Of a stretch of 58,697 nucleotides of DNA, positions 1-8,287 are shown piece after piece (the first letter of the stretch is position 1; each line of letters begins with the position of its first letter). The notes beneath the pieces were generated by a model. The model was given only the letters and a program-made list of their open reading frames with translations, was not told the origin of the DNA and searched no databases. A program made the translations under genes and the position numbers. The DNA comes from Spirochaetales bacterium (lineage in GTDB: Bacteria > Spirochaetota > Spirochaetia > DSM-2461): assembly GCA_016936115.1 (NCBI GenBank), contig JAFGPQ010000179.1, positions 1-58,697 on the forward strand, read 5' to 3'.

Positions 1-1
1 A

Positions 2-343
2 GTGAAGGGTGTCCTCTTGAACCGGGAGGAGGGAACAAGCCGCATTCACAACTGGGTAGAGGTCTATTTCGAACGGGTGGGATGGTTTCCCGTCGATCCG
101 GCTATGGGTGACGGGGCGCTTACCCTGGAAGGATACGATCCGGAGTATTTCTGGGGTGGCATTACAAACAGCTATCTGGCTTTTTCCCGGGGCGTTGTCG
201 ATTGCGGCGAACTGGACGACAGGAGTGAGAAGAAAATGATTGGAGACACTTACAGCAATCAGTCCGTTTATGAGGAGAAACTCGGTAATCTTCCCTATTA
301 CCGCAGCCGGTGGGATCTCCCCCTCATTATCAATACCTACTAA
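2..343 (+). CDS. Transglutaminase-like protein, C-terminal fragment
   Basis: The 5' part of this gene lies outside the window; the frame is open from the first base and stops with TAA at 341-343. The visible part carries the second half of a transglutaminase-like core: a His in HNWVEVYFE and, about 15 residues on, an Asp in FPVDPAMGDG, which match the His and Asp of the Cys-His-Asp triad. The Cys should lie upstream. The remaining ~70 residues are a Trp/Tyr-rich tail. Proteins with this core in bacteria are usually exported or membrane-bound and act on protein or peptide amide bonds. The substrate cannot be read here. It is followed by a strong promoter, so it appears to end its own transcription unit. 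The family call is fairly firm and the function is not. Confidence 0.7.
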   Translation: MKGVLLNREEGTSRIHNWVEVYFERVGWFPVDPAMGDGALTLEGYDPEYFWGGITNSYLAFSRGVVDCGELDDRSEKKMIGDTYSNQSVYEEKLGNLPYYRSRWDLPLIINTY

Positions 344-395
344 AGATAATCGGTGGTTTTGTACGTTACGATTCCCCATAATAAAAATCTTACGA

Positions 396-424
396 TTGAC
401 ATGGGGCTTTTCAAAAAATATAAT
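396..424 (+). promoter_or_regulatory. Consensus sigma70 promoter of the cNMP-binding gene
   Basis: TTGACA at 396-401, a 17-nt spacer and TATAAT at 419-424 give a perfect consensus. The expected start is near 431, giving a leader of about 20 nt that contains AGGAG at 441-445 before the TTG start at 453. Confidence 0.8.
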
Positions 425-452
425 AGTGCTAAACGCCAAGAGGAGTGACAGC

Positions 453-1661
453 TTGCAGCTCATGAAATTCAACAAAGGTGCCTATATCGTTGTTGAAGGA
501 AAGATGGCCGATAATCTCTACATTCTCAGGTCCGGGAAGGTTGAGTTACAGCGTGATTTTGCGATTGGCGATGGGGATTCATCCCATGTTATTCTGAACC
601 CGGGTGATCTCTTCGGTGTCGTTTCCGCCTTATCGGAGCATTTGCATATCGATACGGTGATTGCGGTCACCGACTGCGAAATCATCGCCATTAGAAAAAA
701 TGACTACACATCCATCATTCAGAAGCAGAGCGACATAGCCCTGAAAATTATAAACGGCTTTTCCGAGCGGGTCAGAACCCTTGATGAAGCCCTTACCAAA
801 CTTACCTTTAAGAACAGCGCCGAAGTGGATGCCTCCCATCTTGTCAGCGTGGCCGATTATTACGCGAAGCAGAATAAGTACAATCAGGCCTACTACGCCT
901 ATTACCGCTATGTGCAGGCCTGTCCCGACGGGGACGGGGTGACCCATGCCAGAGAGGCTATGGACAGAATCGAACCTTATCAGAAGGCGGTACATCTGGA
1001 TTCGGATAAGAACGAGTTCATCCGGTCCTATCCGGACAATACCATGATTTTCAGCGAAGGCGAGGAAGGGTCGGAACTTTTTATCATTCAGTCGGGAAGC
1101 GTTAAGATTACCAAAATCGTAAATAACAATGAGGTGCTTCTTGCCACGCTCAAGCCGGGGGATATTTTCGGAGAGATGGCCCTGCTGAATAACGCTCCCC
1201 GGAGCGCTTCCGCCATAGCCGGGGGCGAAACCAAAATGATGGTGGTGAACAAACAGAATTTCGAGACAATGGTTCAGAAGGAGCCGAAGATGACCACCAA
1301 GATGACCACTCTTCTCGCCGAACGGATCTGGTCGCTCTACAAACAGCTTGCCAATGCCCTCATAAAGGATCCCTCTGCCAAGATGACCGATACCCTGCTT
1401 ATCGAACTGGAGAAGAACCGGGTTACCTTTGATACAAAGCAGAGCTATACCTTTGCCCTCGGTCCGGAGGATCTGATAAAAATGTCCGGTCTGCAGAATG
1501 CCGAAGGGCGCCCCGCTCTGGAGAAGCTGATGACCGAATGCCATATCAGCATTATTGAAAACCATCTCCATGTGGTCGATGTCATCGAGATCAAAAAGAA
1601 TGCCGATTTCTACCGGAAGATGGCCCTGAGAAAGAAACAGCAGGAATCTTCCCGCCGCTAA
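453..1661 (+). CDS. Double cyclic-nucleotide-binding domain protein
   Basis: This 402-residue cytoplasmic protein has two cNMP-binding folds flanking a TPR-like helical linker. The first (about residues 1-110) has lost the ligand-binding PR(S/T)A signature. The second (about 190-310) keeps a full phosphate-binding cassette, FGEMALLNNAPRSASA, typical of cAMP-binding sites. A C-terminal stretch (about 325-380) resembles a degenerate Crp winged helix, so DNA binding is possible but unproven. I chose TTG at 453 because AGGAG (441-445) lies 7 nt upstream and the cNMP fold begins right there; ATG at 462 is the alternative. An upstream in-frame ATG at 240 would put the promoter inside the gene. The cyclase at 44208-47027 could supply its ligand, which is inference. 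Confidence 0.82.
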   Translation: MQLMKFNKGAYIVVEGKMADNLYILRSGKVELQRDFAIGDGDSSHVILNPGDLFGVVSALSEHLHIDTVIAVTDCEIIAIRKNDYTSIIQKQSDIALKIINGFSERVRTLDEALTKLTFKNSAEVDASHLVSVADYYAKQNKYNQAYYAYYRYVQACPDGDGVTHAREAMDRIEPYQKAVHLDSDKNEFIRSYPDNTMIFSEGEEGSELFIIQSGSVKITKIVNNNEVLLATLKPGDIFGEMALLNNAPRSASAIAGGETKMMVVNKQNFETMVQKEPKMTTKMTTLLAERIWSLYKQLANALIKDPSAKMTDTLLIELEKNRVTFDTKQSYTFALGPEDLIKMSGLQNAEGRPALEKLMTECHISIIENHLHVVDVIEIKKNADFYRKMALRKKQQESSRR

Positions 1662-1669
1662 AATAATTC

Positions 1670-2302
1670 TTAGAAAAGGGGAAAAAGGGACGCCGATTCC
1701 ATAAGGGAGAAGGTTGGGCCCGATGGGGTATTCTCTACCCGGCACCAGCTCTGCTGGCTGTCCTGGGAGATAAGGGGAGAAACCAGAATCCCCTTGAGGG
1801 AGAGCTGTTTGATCAAAGCCGGAGGAATCTCTTCTCTGGCGTTCAGGCAGAAGATGAAATCAAAGGGAGCCATGGAAATCCAGGAGTTAAGGTTATTAAC
1901 GTCTTTCATGAGGGAATAGGCCGATGAGGCGTCCGCGGTGGGATCGATGAGATAGACTTCCATGCCAGCCCGGGAGAGGGCTGCCGCGCAGTAAGACGCC
2001 TCTTCCCCCACAATGAGAATACGGTCCTCCTCCCGAAGGCCGGCTCTGTTCAGAATTCTGATGAGAGTCAGCGGGGAAAGGGCTGTGATCCCCTTGCGCA
2101 GGGGGATATCCACGGGATCGTTGGCAAGGGATCGATACTGCCGGGGAAGATAATCCGCCCGGTCAATCGACCCAAAGCCCTGGATCAGAAAATGGTTCTC
2201 CTCCAGCCCGGTAAGATCCCTGACTTTTGTCATAAGGCTTTCGGTCTGACAGAAAAGCAGGGCCCCGCCTAGAAGCAGCAGAAGGGACAGGAAACGCTTC
2301 AT
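1670..2302 (-). CDS. Exported PCMT-like protein, probably a pseudoenzyme
   Basis: This 210-residue protein starts with a signal peptide (residues 1-19, ending near LLFCQ). The body follows the layout of protein-L-isoaspartate O-methyltransferase: a segment like the 'vpR..F.P...r..AY.d.plp' region (IDRADYLPRQYRSLAND), then a Rossmann-like first strand and helix. The glycine-rich SAM loop of true PCMTs (EIGTGSGY) is replaced by VGEEASYCAA, so SAM binding is doubtful. An exported PCMT would also lack cytosolic SAM. It starts 2 nt after the nitrilase-like gene stops and is the last gene of the dapL unit. It may be a structural or regulatory relic. Fold confidence is moderate and activity is unlikely. 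Confidence 0.6.
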   Translation of the reverse strand: MKRFLSLLLLLGGALLFCQTESLMTKVRDLTGLEENHFLIQGFGSIDRADYLPRQYRSLANDPVDIPLRKGITALSPLTLIRILNRAGLREEDRILIVGEEASYCAAALSRAGMEVYLIDPTADASSAYSLMKDVNNLNSWISMAPFDFIFCLNAREEIPPALIKQLSLKGILVSPLISQDSQQSWCRVENTPSGPTFSLMESASLFPLF

Positions 2303-2304
2303 CC

Positions 2305-3147
2305 CTACTCCAGGGTAAAGAGAAAGGCATCTCCCCCGTCGTAACGGGATGTGGCCCTGAGCTCGTTCATATCGTTTCTGAGAGTGGAGAAGCCTTCGAA
2401 CTGATAACCGCCGATGGATCCGGTAAGAGAAACGGTCAGGCCCAGATCGGCCTTGCTCCGGGGCAGGCGGGAGGGAAGAGCCTGGGCATAGTATTCATCG
2501 GTATAGGGCAGTTCATTGGCCTTGATGTCGATCCACAGATCAACCGGGGGGACGATGGATTCCCACTCCTCATTGTAGGTGTCCCGGCAGATGGTCAGGA
2601 AAAAGGTTTTTCCTTCGATGGTAAAGGGTACCGCGTTATCCAGATCACCCTGGTCCAGTCCTATAACCTCTTTCTCTATGTCCCCGAGGAACACTTTGTC
2701 CTGATAGTGGAACAGGGCGCCCTCCGGTCCGTAGATGAGAGCCCGGTTATAGATCTTTCCCTCTTCCACGGCGTAGTAGGTTCCTGCCAGAATATACTTA
2801 TGATATTTCCTCGCGAGTCGGCCCCATTCCTGATCAAGAAACTCTTTGACCCGGGGGGCGGTTCTCTTTATCTCTTCCCTGTTCAGACTGTTGACAAAGA
2901 GATAACCGGCGTATACTGAGGTATATTCGGGGAATATAATGAAATCCGCCGCCTCAAGGGCGATGACTTTCTCTTCCACCGCATTTCGGAAGGACTCCCC
3001 CGTTTCATAAACCGCCGGGGACACCTCAAACTGAACCGCACCGATTACCAGAGGATCGGCGGAATAGTCCGCCTCGGCCATGGAAAAAAGGGGGACCGCT
3101 GCGAAAAGCAGTCCCCACCATAAAAGAAACAGCTTAGGAAAGGGCAA
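2305..3147 (-). CDS. Exported carbon-nitrogen hydrolase (nitrilase superfamily)
   Basis: This 280-residue protein has an N-terminal signal peptide or anchor (LLWWGLLFAAVPLFSMAEA) followed by a nitrilase-fold domain. The catalytic Glu is in FPEY, the Lys in YQDKVFLGD and the Cys in TICRDTYNEE, so the Glu-Lys-Cys triad is complete. Family members hydrolyse amides or nitriles or transfer acyl groups. The substrate here is unknown, and a periplasmic or lipid-linked location is unusual outside the Lnt branch, which this does not resemble. The start is TTG, overlapping the end of dapL by 14 bp, with GGAG 10 nt upstream inside dapL, so translation is probably coupled. An alternative start at the Met in FSMAEA would remove the signal peptide. 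Confidence 0.78.
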   Translation of the reverse strand: MPFPKLFLLWWGLLFAAVPLFSMAEADYSADPLVIGAVQFEVSPAVYETGESFRNAVEEKVIALEAADFIIFPEYTSVYAGYLFVNSLNREEIKRTAPRVKEFLDQEWGRLARKYHKYILAGTYYAVEEGKIYNRALIYGPEGALFHYQDKVFLGDIEKEVIGLDQGDLDNAVPFTIEGKTFFLTICRDTYNEEWESIVPPVDLWIDIKANELPYTDEYYAQALPSRLPRSKADLGLTVSLTGSIGGYQFEGFSTLRNDMNELRATSRYDGGDAFLFTLE

Positions 3148-4360
3148 GTTTTATTTTCTCCATTGCCTTGATAACCTTCTCCCTGTCGTTGAAGGCGCTG
3201 ATGCGGAAGTAGCCCTCTCCGCACTTCCCGAAACCGCTGCCCGGGGTGATAACCACACCGGCCTTGTTCAGGAGCAAGTCAAAGGCTTCCCAGGAATCCA
3301 TACCGCTCTTTACCCAGATGTAGGGGGAATTGTCCCCGCCTACGCAGTCGTAACCCAGGGCGGCCACCCCCTCCCTAATAATCTTGGCATTTTCCAGGTA
3401 GTAATCGGTCAGCTCCCGAACCTGTTTCTGTCCTTCCGGCGTATAAACGGCGGCGGCGGCTTTCTGTACCGGATAGGAGGTCCCGTTGAATTTCGTGGTG
3501 TGGCGGCGGTTCCAGAGGGGCTTGAGGGGACAGGGCTGTCCCTCCTCATCATAAACGGTACATTCGTCGGTGAGGACTACGTAGCCGCAGCGGGTTCCGG
3601 TGAATCCGGCGTTCTTGGAGAAACTGCGGAATTCCACGCAGCACTTACGGGCGCCCTCGATCTCGAAGATGGAGTGGGGCAGCTCTTCGTCCCTGATGAA
3701 GGAGACATAGGCCGCATCGAAGAGGATGAGCGCTTTGTTCTCCAGGGCCCAGTCGACCCAGCTCTTAAGCTGCGCCTTGGTAGCAGTGGCCCCGGTGGGG
3801 TTGTTGGGAAAGCAGAGGTAAACCAGATCCGCCTTCAGTTCCGCAGAGGGCATGGGAACGTAGCCGTTCTTCTCGGTACTCTCCAGGTAGATGATCCCCT
3901 GGTAACGGCCGTTCTCGGCCTGACCCGTCCGGCCGGCCATAACGTTGGTATCCACGTAAACCGGGTATACCGGATCGGGCACGGCGATAACCGCGTCATC
4001 GGCGAAGAGCTCCTGAAAGTTTCCCGTGTCGCATTTGGCTCCGTCGCTGACGAAAACGTCACCCGCCGTGATATTACAGCCCCGGCTCTGGAAATCTCCC
4101 GCCGCGATGGCTTCCCGCAAAAAGGCGTATCCCTGCTCCGGACCGTAACCCTTGAAGGAGTTCTCATCGGCCATGTCGTCAACCCCCGAATGAAAAGCGT
4201 CGATGACGGTGGAAGGGAGGGGTTTGGTAACATCGCCGATACCCAGTTTAATCAATTCCCTGTCCGGATTCTCTTCCTGGAATTTCGCGACCCTTTTGGC
4301 AATATTGCTGAACAGGTAGGAGGCCTGCAGCTTGCTGTAGTTCTTGTTAACTCTGATCAT
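3134..4360 (-). CDS. dapL: LL-diaminopimelate aminotransferase
   Basis: This 408-residue fold-type I PLP aminotransferase matches the DapL family over its length: start MIRVNKNYSKLQASYLFSNI, the segment KLGIGDVTKPLP, and the Schiff-base lysine in SFSKNAGFTGTRCGY. DapL converts tetrahydrodipicolinate directly to LL-diaminopimelate in lysine and peptidoglycan synthesis, bypassing DapC/D/E; the route is known from plants, chlamydiae and Leptospira. It is the first gene of a three-gene minus-strand unit. No Shine-Dalgarno precedes the ATG; instead a -10 box ends 9 nt upstream, suggesting a leaderless mRNA. Confidence 0.95.
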   Translation of the reverse strand: MIRVNKNYSKLQASYLFSNIAKRVAKFQEENPDRELIKLGIGDVTKPLPSTVIDAFHSGVDDMADENSFKGYGPEQGYAFLREAIAAGDFQSRGCNITAGDVFVSDGAKCDTGNFQELFADDAVIAVPDPVYPVYVDTNVMAGRTGQAENGRYQGIIYLESTEKNGYVPMPSAELKADLVYLCFPNNPTGATATKAQLKSWVDWALENKALILFDAAYVSFIRDEELPHSIFEIEGARKCCVEFRSFSKNAGFTGTRCGYVVLTDECTVYDEEGQPCPLKPLWNRRHTTKFNGTSYPVQKAAAAVYTPEGQKQVRELTDYYLENAKIIREGVAALGYDCVGGDNSPYIWVKSGMDSWEAFDLLLNKAGVVITPGSGFGKCGEGYFRISAFNDREKVIKAMEKIKLALS

Positions 4361-4369
4361 AGTAAAATT

Positions 4370-4398
4370 ATTTTAGTTAATTTCCCTTTCCATGGCAA
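4370..4398 (-). promoter_or_regulatory. dapL promoter, leaderless geometry
   Basis: On the minus strand TTGCCA (4393-4398) is separated by 17 nt from TAAAAT (4370-4375), and only 9 nt remain to the dapL ATG at 4360. The predicted start site is within 2-4 nt of the start codon and there is no Shine-Dalgarno. Confidence 0.55.
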
Positions 4399-4510
4399 GT
4401 TTCCATACATATCTTTATATGCTTTTTAATTACAAAACTGTAACTTAACAAGCTTTCCGATCTTTGTTATCCTTGAAATCCGAAAAGACTTACTCACAGA
4501 AGAGGTTGAC

Positions 4511-5494
4511 ATGGAAAGGTTAAGCGAGGCGGAATTATCCGGATACAGTGACATTCTGGTACGTATCAAAAAGGAGATGGACAAGGTCATCATCGGTCAG
4601 GAAGCTCTGATCGACCGGCTTCTCATCTCACTCGTCTGTAATCAGCATGTTTTGATCGAAGGTGTTCCCGGTCTGGCCAAGACCTTGACCGTCAATACGC
4701 TGGCCGGTGTCATTTCAGGCGATTTCAAACGGGTTCAGTTCACCCCGGATCTTCTTCCCGCCGACCTGCTCGGTACTCTGATCTTTAATCCCCGGGAAGG
4801 GGATTTTACCACGAAGAAGGGTCCCCTTTTCGCCAATATCATTCTGGCGGACGAGATAAACCGGGCCCCCGCGAAGGTTCAGAGCGCCCTTCTCGAAGCC
4901 ATGCAGGAGCGGCAGATTACCATCGGCGATTCAACCTATCCCCTGCCCGACCCCTTTATGGTCATGGCAACCCAGAATCCCATAGAGCAGGAGGGCACCT
5001 ATCCGCTCCCCGAAGCTCAGGTGGACCGTTTCATGATGAAAGTGAAAATCGGATATCCCGGCAGGGACGAGGAGCTGGCCATCCTGCGGGCCCAGGGAAA
5101 AAACCGGGTGGATAACCGGGTGGATTCGGTGGTCAAGCCCGAGGATATCCTCATGCTCCGGGACGGGGTGGACCGTATCTATCTGGACGGCCGGGTCGAG
5201 GAGTATATCGTCGATCTGGTGCAGGCCACCAGGGATCCCGCAGCCTACGGTATGGGGGAACTGACCGATCTCATCCGCTGCGGCGCCTCTCCCCGGGCTG
5301 CCATCTATCTGACCCTGGCGGCTAAGGGTTACGCCCTGATTCAGGGCCGGTCCTATGTGACTCCCCAGGATGTGAAATCCATCGGAATGGATGTGCTTCG
5401 TCACCGTGTCATCATCAGCTATGAGGCGGAGGCGGAAGAGAAGAGCTCCGAGGAGATCGTGGGCGCCCTGTTCGACCATCTCGAGGTTCCCTAG
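4511..5494 (+). CDS. MoxR-family AAA+ ATPase
   Basis: This 327-residue cytoplasmic AAA+ protein has Walker A GVPGLAKT (residues 51-58), Walker B IILADEINRAP (about 110-120), the sensor segment ATQNP and the MoxR hallmark QVDRFMMK. MoxR ATPases act as chaperone-like partners of VWA proteins and are nearly always encoded next to DUF58 and VWA genes, as here. An AGAAGAGG ribosome-binding site lies about 6 nt before the ATG. It leads a seven-gene operon in which the next gene follows after 11 nt. The promoter is not clear in the 150-bp divergent region shared with dapL. Confidence 0.93.
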   Translation: MERLSEAELSGYSDILVRIKKEMDKVIIGQEALIDRLLISLVCNQHVLIEGVPGLAKTLTVNTLAGVISGDFKRVQFTPDLLPADLLGTLIFNPREGDFTTKKGPLFANIILADEINRAPAKVQSALLEAMQERQITIGDSTYPLPDPFMVMATQNPIEQEGTYPLPEAQVDRFMMKVKIGYPGRDEELAILRAQGKNRVDNRVDSVVKPEDILMLRDGVDRIYLDGRVEEYIVDLVQATRDPAAYGMGELTDLIRCGASPRAAIYLTLAAKGYALIQGRSYVTPQDVKSIGMDVLRHRVIISYEAEAEEKSSEEIVGALFDHLEVP

Positions 5495-5505
5495 GGAGTC
5501 TGGGT

Positions 5506-6381
5506 ATGGACAGGGAACTGATCAAAAAACTGCGCCGCATCGAAATCGTCACGGGGAGGCGGGTCAACTCCACCTTCGCCGGTGAGTATCAGAGCGCTTT
5601 CAAGGGAAAGGGCATCGAGTTCGAAGAGGTGCGCCTCTACCAGCCCGGCGACGATATCCGGGACATAGATTGGAATGTCACCGCCCGTTCGGGGGAGCCC
5701 CACATCAAGCGGTTCCGCGAGGAGCGGGAACTGACGGTCTATCTCATGGTGGATTTTTCCGAATCGGGACTCTTCGGTTCGGCGGGAAAGGACAAACGGG
5801 ATACGGCTGCGGAACTGGCGGCTGTACTGGCTTTCTCCGCCATCCGGAACAACGACCGGGTCGGTCTGATAGGCTATACGGACCGGGTAGAGCTATTCGT
5901 GCCAGCCGGCAAGGGTTCCCGCCATGCCCTGCGGATTATCCGTGATGTGCTGAGTTATCAGCCCCAAAGGAAGGGAACAGCCCTGAACTGCGCCCTGGAG
6001 TATCTGGGAAAAGTTCAGCAGAAGCGTGCCGTGGTGTTTATGATTTCCGACTTTTATGACAAAGATTACGATAAGCGCCTCTCCCCTCTGGCCATGAAGC
6101 ACGATATGACCGCTCTCCTTTTAACGGACCGACGGGAACGGGAGCTTCCCCGGGCGGGGCTTCTCTCCCTTCTGGAACGGGAATCGGGACGCCGCCGGAT
6201 TGTGGACAGCCGATCGGAGAAGGTGAGAGTCCGCTGGGCCGCTGTGGCCCGGGAGAGAATCGAGCTTCTGACCCGTTCCCTGGCGAAGCGGGGCATCCCC
6301 CTGGTGAATCTGGACAGTTCCGGCGACTGGATAAAAGAGCTGAGCCTCTACTTTCTTAAGAAACAGGCGGCGGGACTGTGA
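5506..6381 (+). CDS. DUF58 domain protein of the Bat operon
   Basis: This 291-residue soluble protein has the DUF58 signature YQPGDDIRDIDWNVTAR followed by a VWA-like half starting at YLMVDFSESG. DUF58 proteins are the constant neighbours of MoxR ATPases and are thought to be their VWA-type clients; no biochemical activity is established. GGGAG lies 8 nt before the ATG. The next gene starts at a GTG overlapping its TGA stop (GTGA), so the two are translationally coupled. Confidence 0.9.
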   Translation: MDRELIKKLRRIEIVTGRRVNSTFAGEYQSAFKGKGIEFEEVRLYQPGDDIRDIDWNVTARSGEPHIKRFREERELTVYLMVDFSESGLFGSAGKDKRDTAAELAAVLAFSAIRNNDRVGLIGYTDRVELFVPAGKGSRHALRIIRDVLSYQPQRKGTALNCALEYLGKVQQKRAVVFMISDFYDKDYDKRLSPLAMKHDMTALLLTDRRERELPRAGLLSLLERESGRRRIVDSRSEKVRVRWAAVARERIELLTRSLAKRGIPLVNLDSSGDWIKELSLYFLKKQAAGL

Positions 6382-7313
6382 CGAGAAGACTTCCCCTTTT
6401 TCTGTTATTTCTGGTGACTCTGTTCTCCTGTGCCGGGAAACAGGACTCCTCCCTGACCCAGAAAATCCGGGGAGAGGGCAACCGCAGCCTTATCCTCACT
6501 GCCGGGCCGGAAGAGGTCTGGGTCGGCGTACCCTTCAGCCTTAGCCTTGATATGAAAGGGGAGAAGGACGATGATGTGCTCTTTCCGAAAATCGATCAGG
6601 AGTTTCTGCCGGAAGGGCTGATTCTTAAATCCTTTAAGGCGGACGACAACCGGCTGACCCTGAGCGTGACCGCGGAAAAGTCCGGGGACTTTACGATTCC
6701 CCCGATTAGTGTTCTCTTCGATAATGGCGGTGATAGTGTGGAACTGCTTACCCGGCCGGTGGATTTCTCCGTGGTTTCCCTCCTTGACGGGGAAGATCAG
6801 ACCATGGCCGATATCTCTCCCTCCCTGCGTATCGGCTTTATGACTCTTCCCTGGGTTCTGGGCTTGTCGGGGGGTGCTCTGGCGGCAGTGCTGATTGCCG
6901 CCTGGCTGATTATGCGCTATCGGAGAAAACACAATGTTCCCCCCGAGCCGGTCTGGGTAGGGCTTGAAAGGGACAGGGACGCCCTTTCCCGGGACAACTC
7001 CCTGATGGAAGGGGATATGGGGCGCTTCTACGACCTCTCCACATCCCTGGTTCGCCGGGCTCTGGACGGGGTTTACGGGGAATCCACCGGGGAGAAAACC
7101 CGGGAGGAGTTCATCGGTTCCCTGCTGACATCATCTCAGTACGCTTCGGAAGTAAAGGCCTGGTTCGTCCGCTTTTTCGAGCGGGCCGATCTGGTGCGCT
7201 TCGCCCGCATGGCTATCGAAAAGGATACGATCGTGAGGGACCTTGATGAGACCCTTCGCTTCACCGGGCAGGCCGTGGAAGAGGCGAAGAGAAAAGAGGA
7301 GGAAGAGCCGTGA
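6378..7313 (+). CDS. Bat-operon lipoprotein with one membrane segment
   Basis: This 311-residue protein has a lipoprotein signal ending at Cys18 (VTLFSCAG), a periplasmic beta-rich region of about 130 residues resembling the repeat unit of BatD, a single membrane segment at about 155-175, and a cytoplasmic helical tail rich in Arg, Glu and Lys. It occupies the slot where many Bat operons encode a DUF4381-like membrane protein. The GTG start overlaps the DUF58 stop, and its own stop overlaps the batA GTG (GTGA at both ends). A lipobox in a protein that then re-crosses the membrane is unusual; Cys18 may be chance and the segment a plain signal anchor. No family was recognised with certainty. 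Confidence 0.7.
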   Translation: MTRRLPLFLLFLVTLFSCAGKQDSSLTQKIRGEGNRSLILTAGPEEVWVGVPFSLSLDMKGEKDDDVLFPKIDQEFLPEGLILKSFKADDNRLTLSVTAEKSGDFTIPPISVLFDNGGDSVELLTRPVDFSVVSLLDGEDQTMADISPSLRIGFMTLPWVLGLSGGALAAVLIAAWLIMRYRRKHNVPPEPVWVGLERDRDALSRDNSLMEGDMGRFYDLSTSLVRRALDGVYGESTGEKTREEFIGSLLTSSQYASEVKAWFVRFFERADLVRFARMAIEKDTIVRDLDETLRFTGQAVEEAKRKEEEEP

Positions 7314-8287
7314 CATTTCAGTTCCCCTTTGCCTTTCTTCTATTGCTCCTTCTCCCCCTTCTCGTCTATTTGAAACTGAAAAGCAGGGGTCGGGGACACT
7401 TCTATCCCTCCTTTTCGGCACTCCCTTCTGAGAGAACCCTGCGGGAAAGACTGGTCTACCTGCCCGAGGTTTTCTTTCTGGCCGCCCTGGTCTTTCTCAT
7501 CATCGCTCTCTCCCGCCCCCAGAAGGGGTTTTCCGAAGTCCGCAAGGTGACCAACGGTATCGCTGTGGAGATTGTGATAGACCGATCGGGGAGTATGGGG
7601 GCCCAGGTGAATCAGAGCCAGAACCGGCTGGACGTGGTGAAGGAGCTCTTCTCGGAATTCGTGAAGGGACGGCCGGATGATATGATCGGCCTTATCTCCT
7701 TCGCCCGCTATGCGGACACCAACGCCCCCCTGACCCTGGCCCATGACGTGCTTCCCGGCTTCATAAAGAGTATCAATCTGGTGACGACCGAGGCAGAGGA
7801 CGGTACGGCTATCGGCGACGCTCTGGCATTGGCCGCCGCCCGGCTTCATACGGCGGGGGAGGAGGAGGGCTACTCCATCAAAAGCCGGGTGGTCATTCTC
7901 CTGACCGACGGGGTCAACAACGTGGGGCAGCGCACTCCGGAAGAGGCTGCCGATCTGGCGAAGGAGTGGGGGATCAAGGTCTACACCATAGGCTTTACGG
8001 ATCAGTCCGTCCTGGGACAGCTTTTCGGCACCGGCGGCTATGCCGTGGATGAGGAGACCCTGCGGAGTATCGCCGATCGGACCGGAGGCAGTTCCTATAC
8101 GGCCACCGACGGAAAGAGCCTTCAGGCCGTTTTCGATCAGATCGACAGTATGGAGAAAACAGAGGTGGAATCCTACTCCTTCAGGCAGTACCGGGAGTTC
8201 TATCTCCCCTTTGCTCTGGCAGGGTTTATCAGTCTGTTCCTTTACATCCTCCTTTCGGCTACCCTGTTCAGGAGGTTGGAGGTATGA
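7310..8287 (+). CDS. batA: BatA, VWA-domain membrane protein
   Basis: This 325-residue protein has two N-terminal membrane segments (about 3-22 and 50-67), a von Willebrand A domain and a C-terminal membrane segment (about 295-318). The MIDAS metal site begins with DRSGS at 91-95, with LLTDGVNN supplying the later Asp. In this family the VWA domain is expected in the periplasm between the membrane segments. BatA is named for aerotolerance in Bacteroides; in spirochaetes its exact role is not settled. It is coupled to both neighbours by 4-bp overlaps. Confidence 0.9.
   Translation: MTFQFPFAFLLLLLLPLLVYLKLKSRGRGHFYPSFSALPSERTLRERLVYLPEVFFLAALVFLIIALSRPQKGFSEVRKVTNGIAVEIVIDRSGSMGAQVNQSQNRLDVVKELFSEFVKGRPDDMIGLISFARYADTNAPLTLAHDVLPGFIKSINLVTTEAEDGTAIGDALALAAARLHTAGEEEGYSIKSRVVILLTDGVNNVGQRTPEEAADLAKEWGIKVYTIGFTDQSVLGQLFGTGGYAVDEETLRSIADRTGGSSYTATDGKSLQAVFDQIDSMEKTEVESYSFRQYREFYLPFALAGFISLFLYILLSATLFRRLEV

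Noticed and set aside
240-452. Upstream ATG extension of the double cNMP protein
   Set aside because: It would overlap the preceding gene and contain the perfect promoter; a TTG with a good ribosome-binding site lies at 453.
630-1745. A 371-codon frame antisense to the double cNMP gene
   Set aside because: The sense strand has a consensus promoter, a ribosome-binding site and two clear domains; the antisense product has none.
3080-4429. A 449-codon open frame antisense to dapL
   Set aside because: It is a shadow of dapL; no ribosome-binding site and no recognisable motif.
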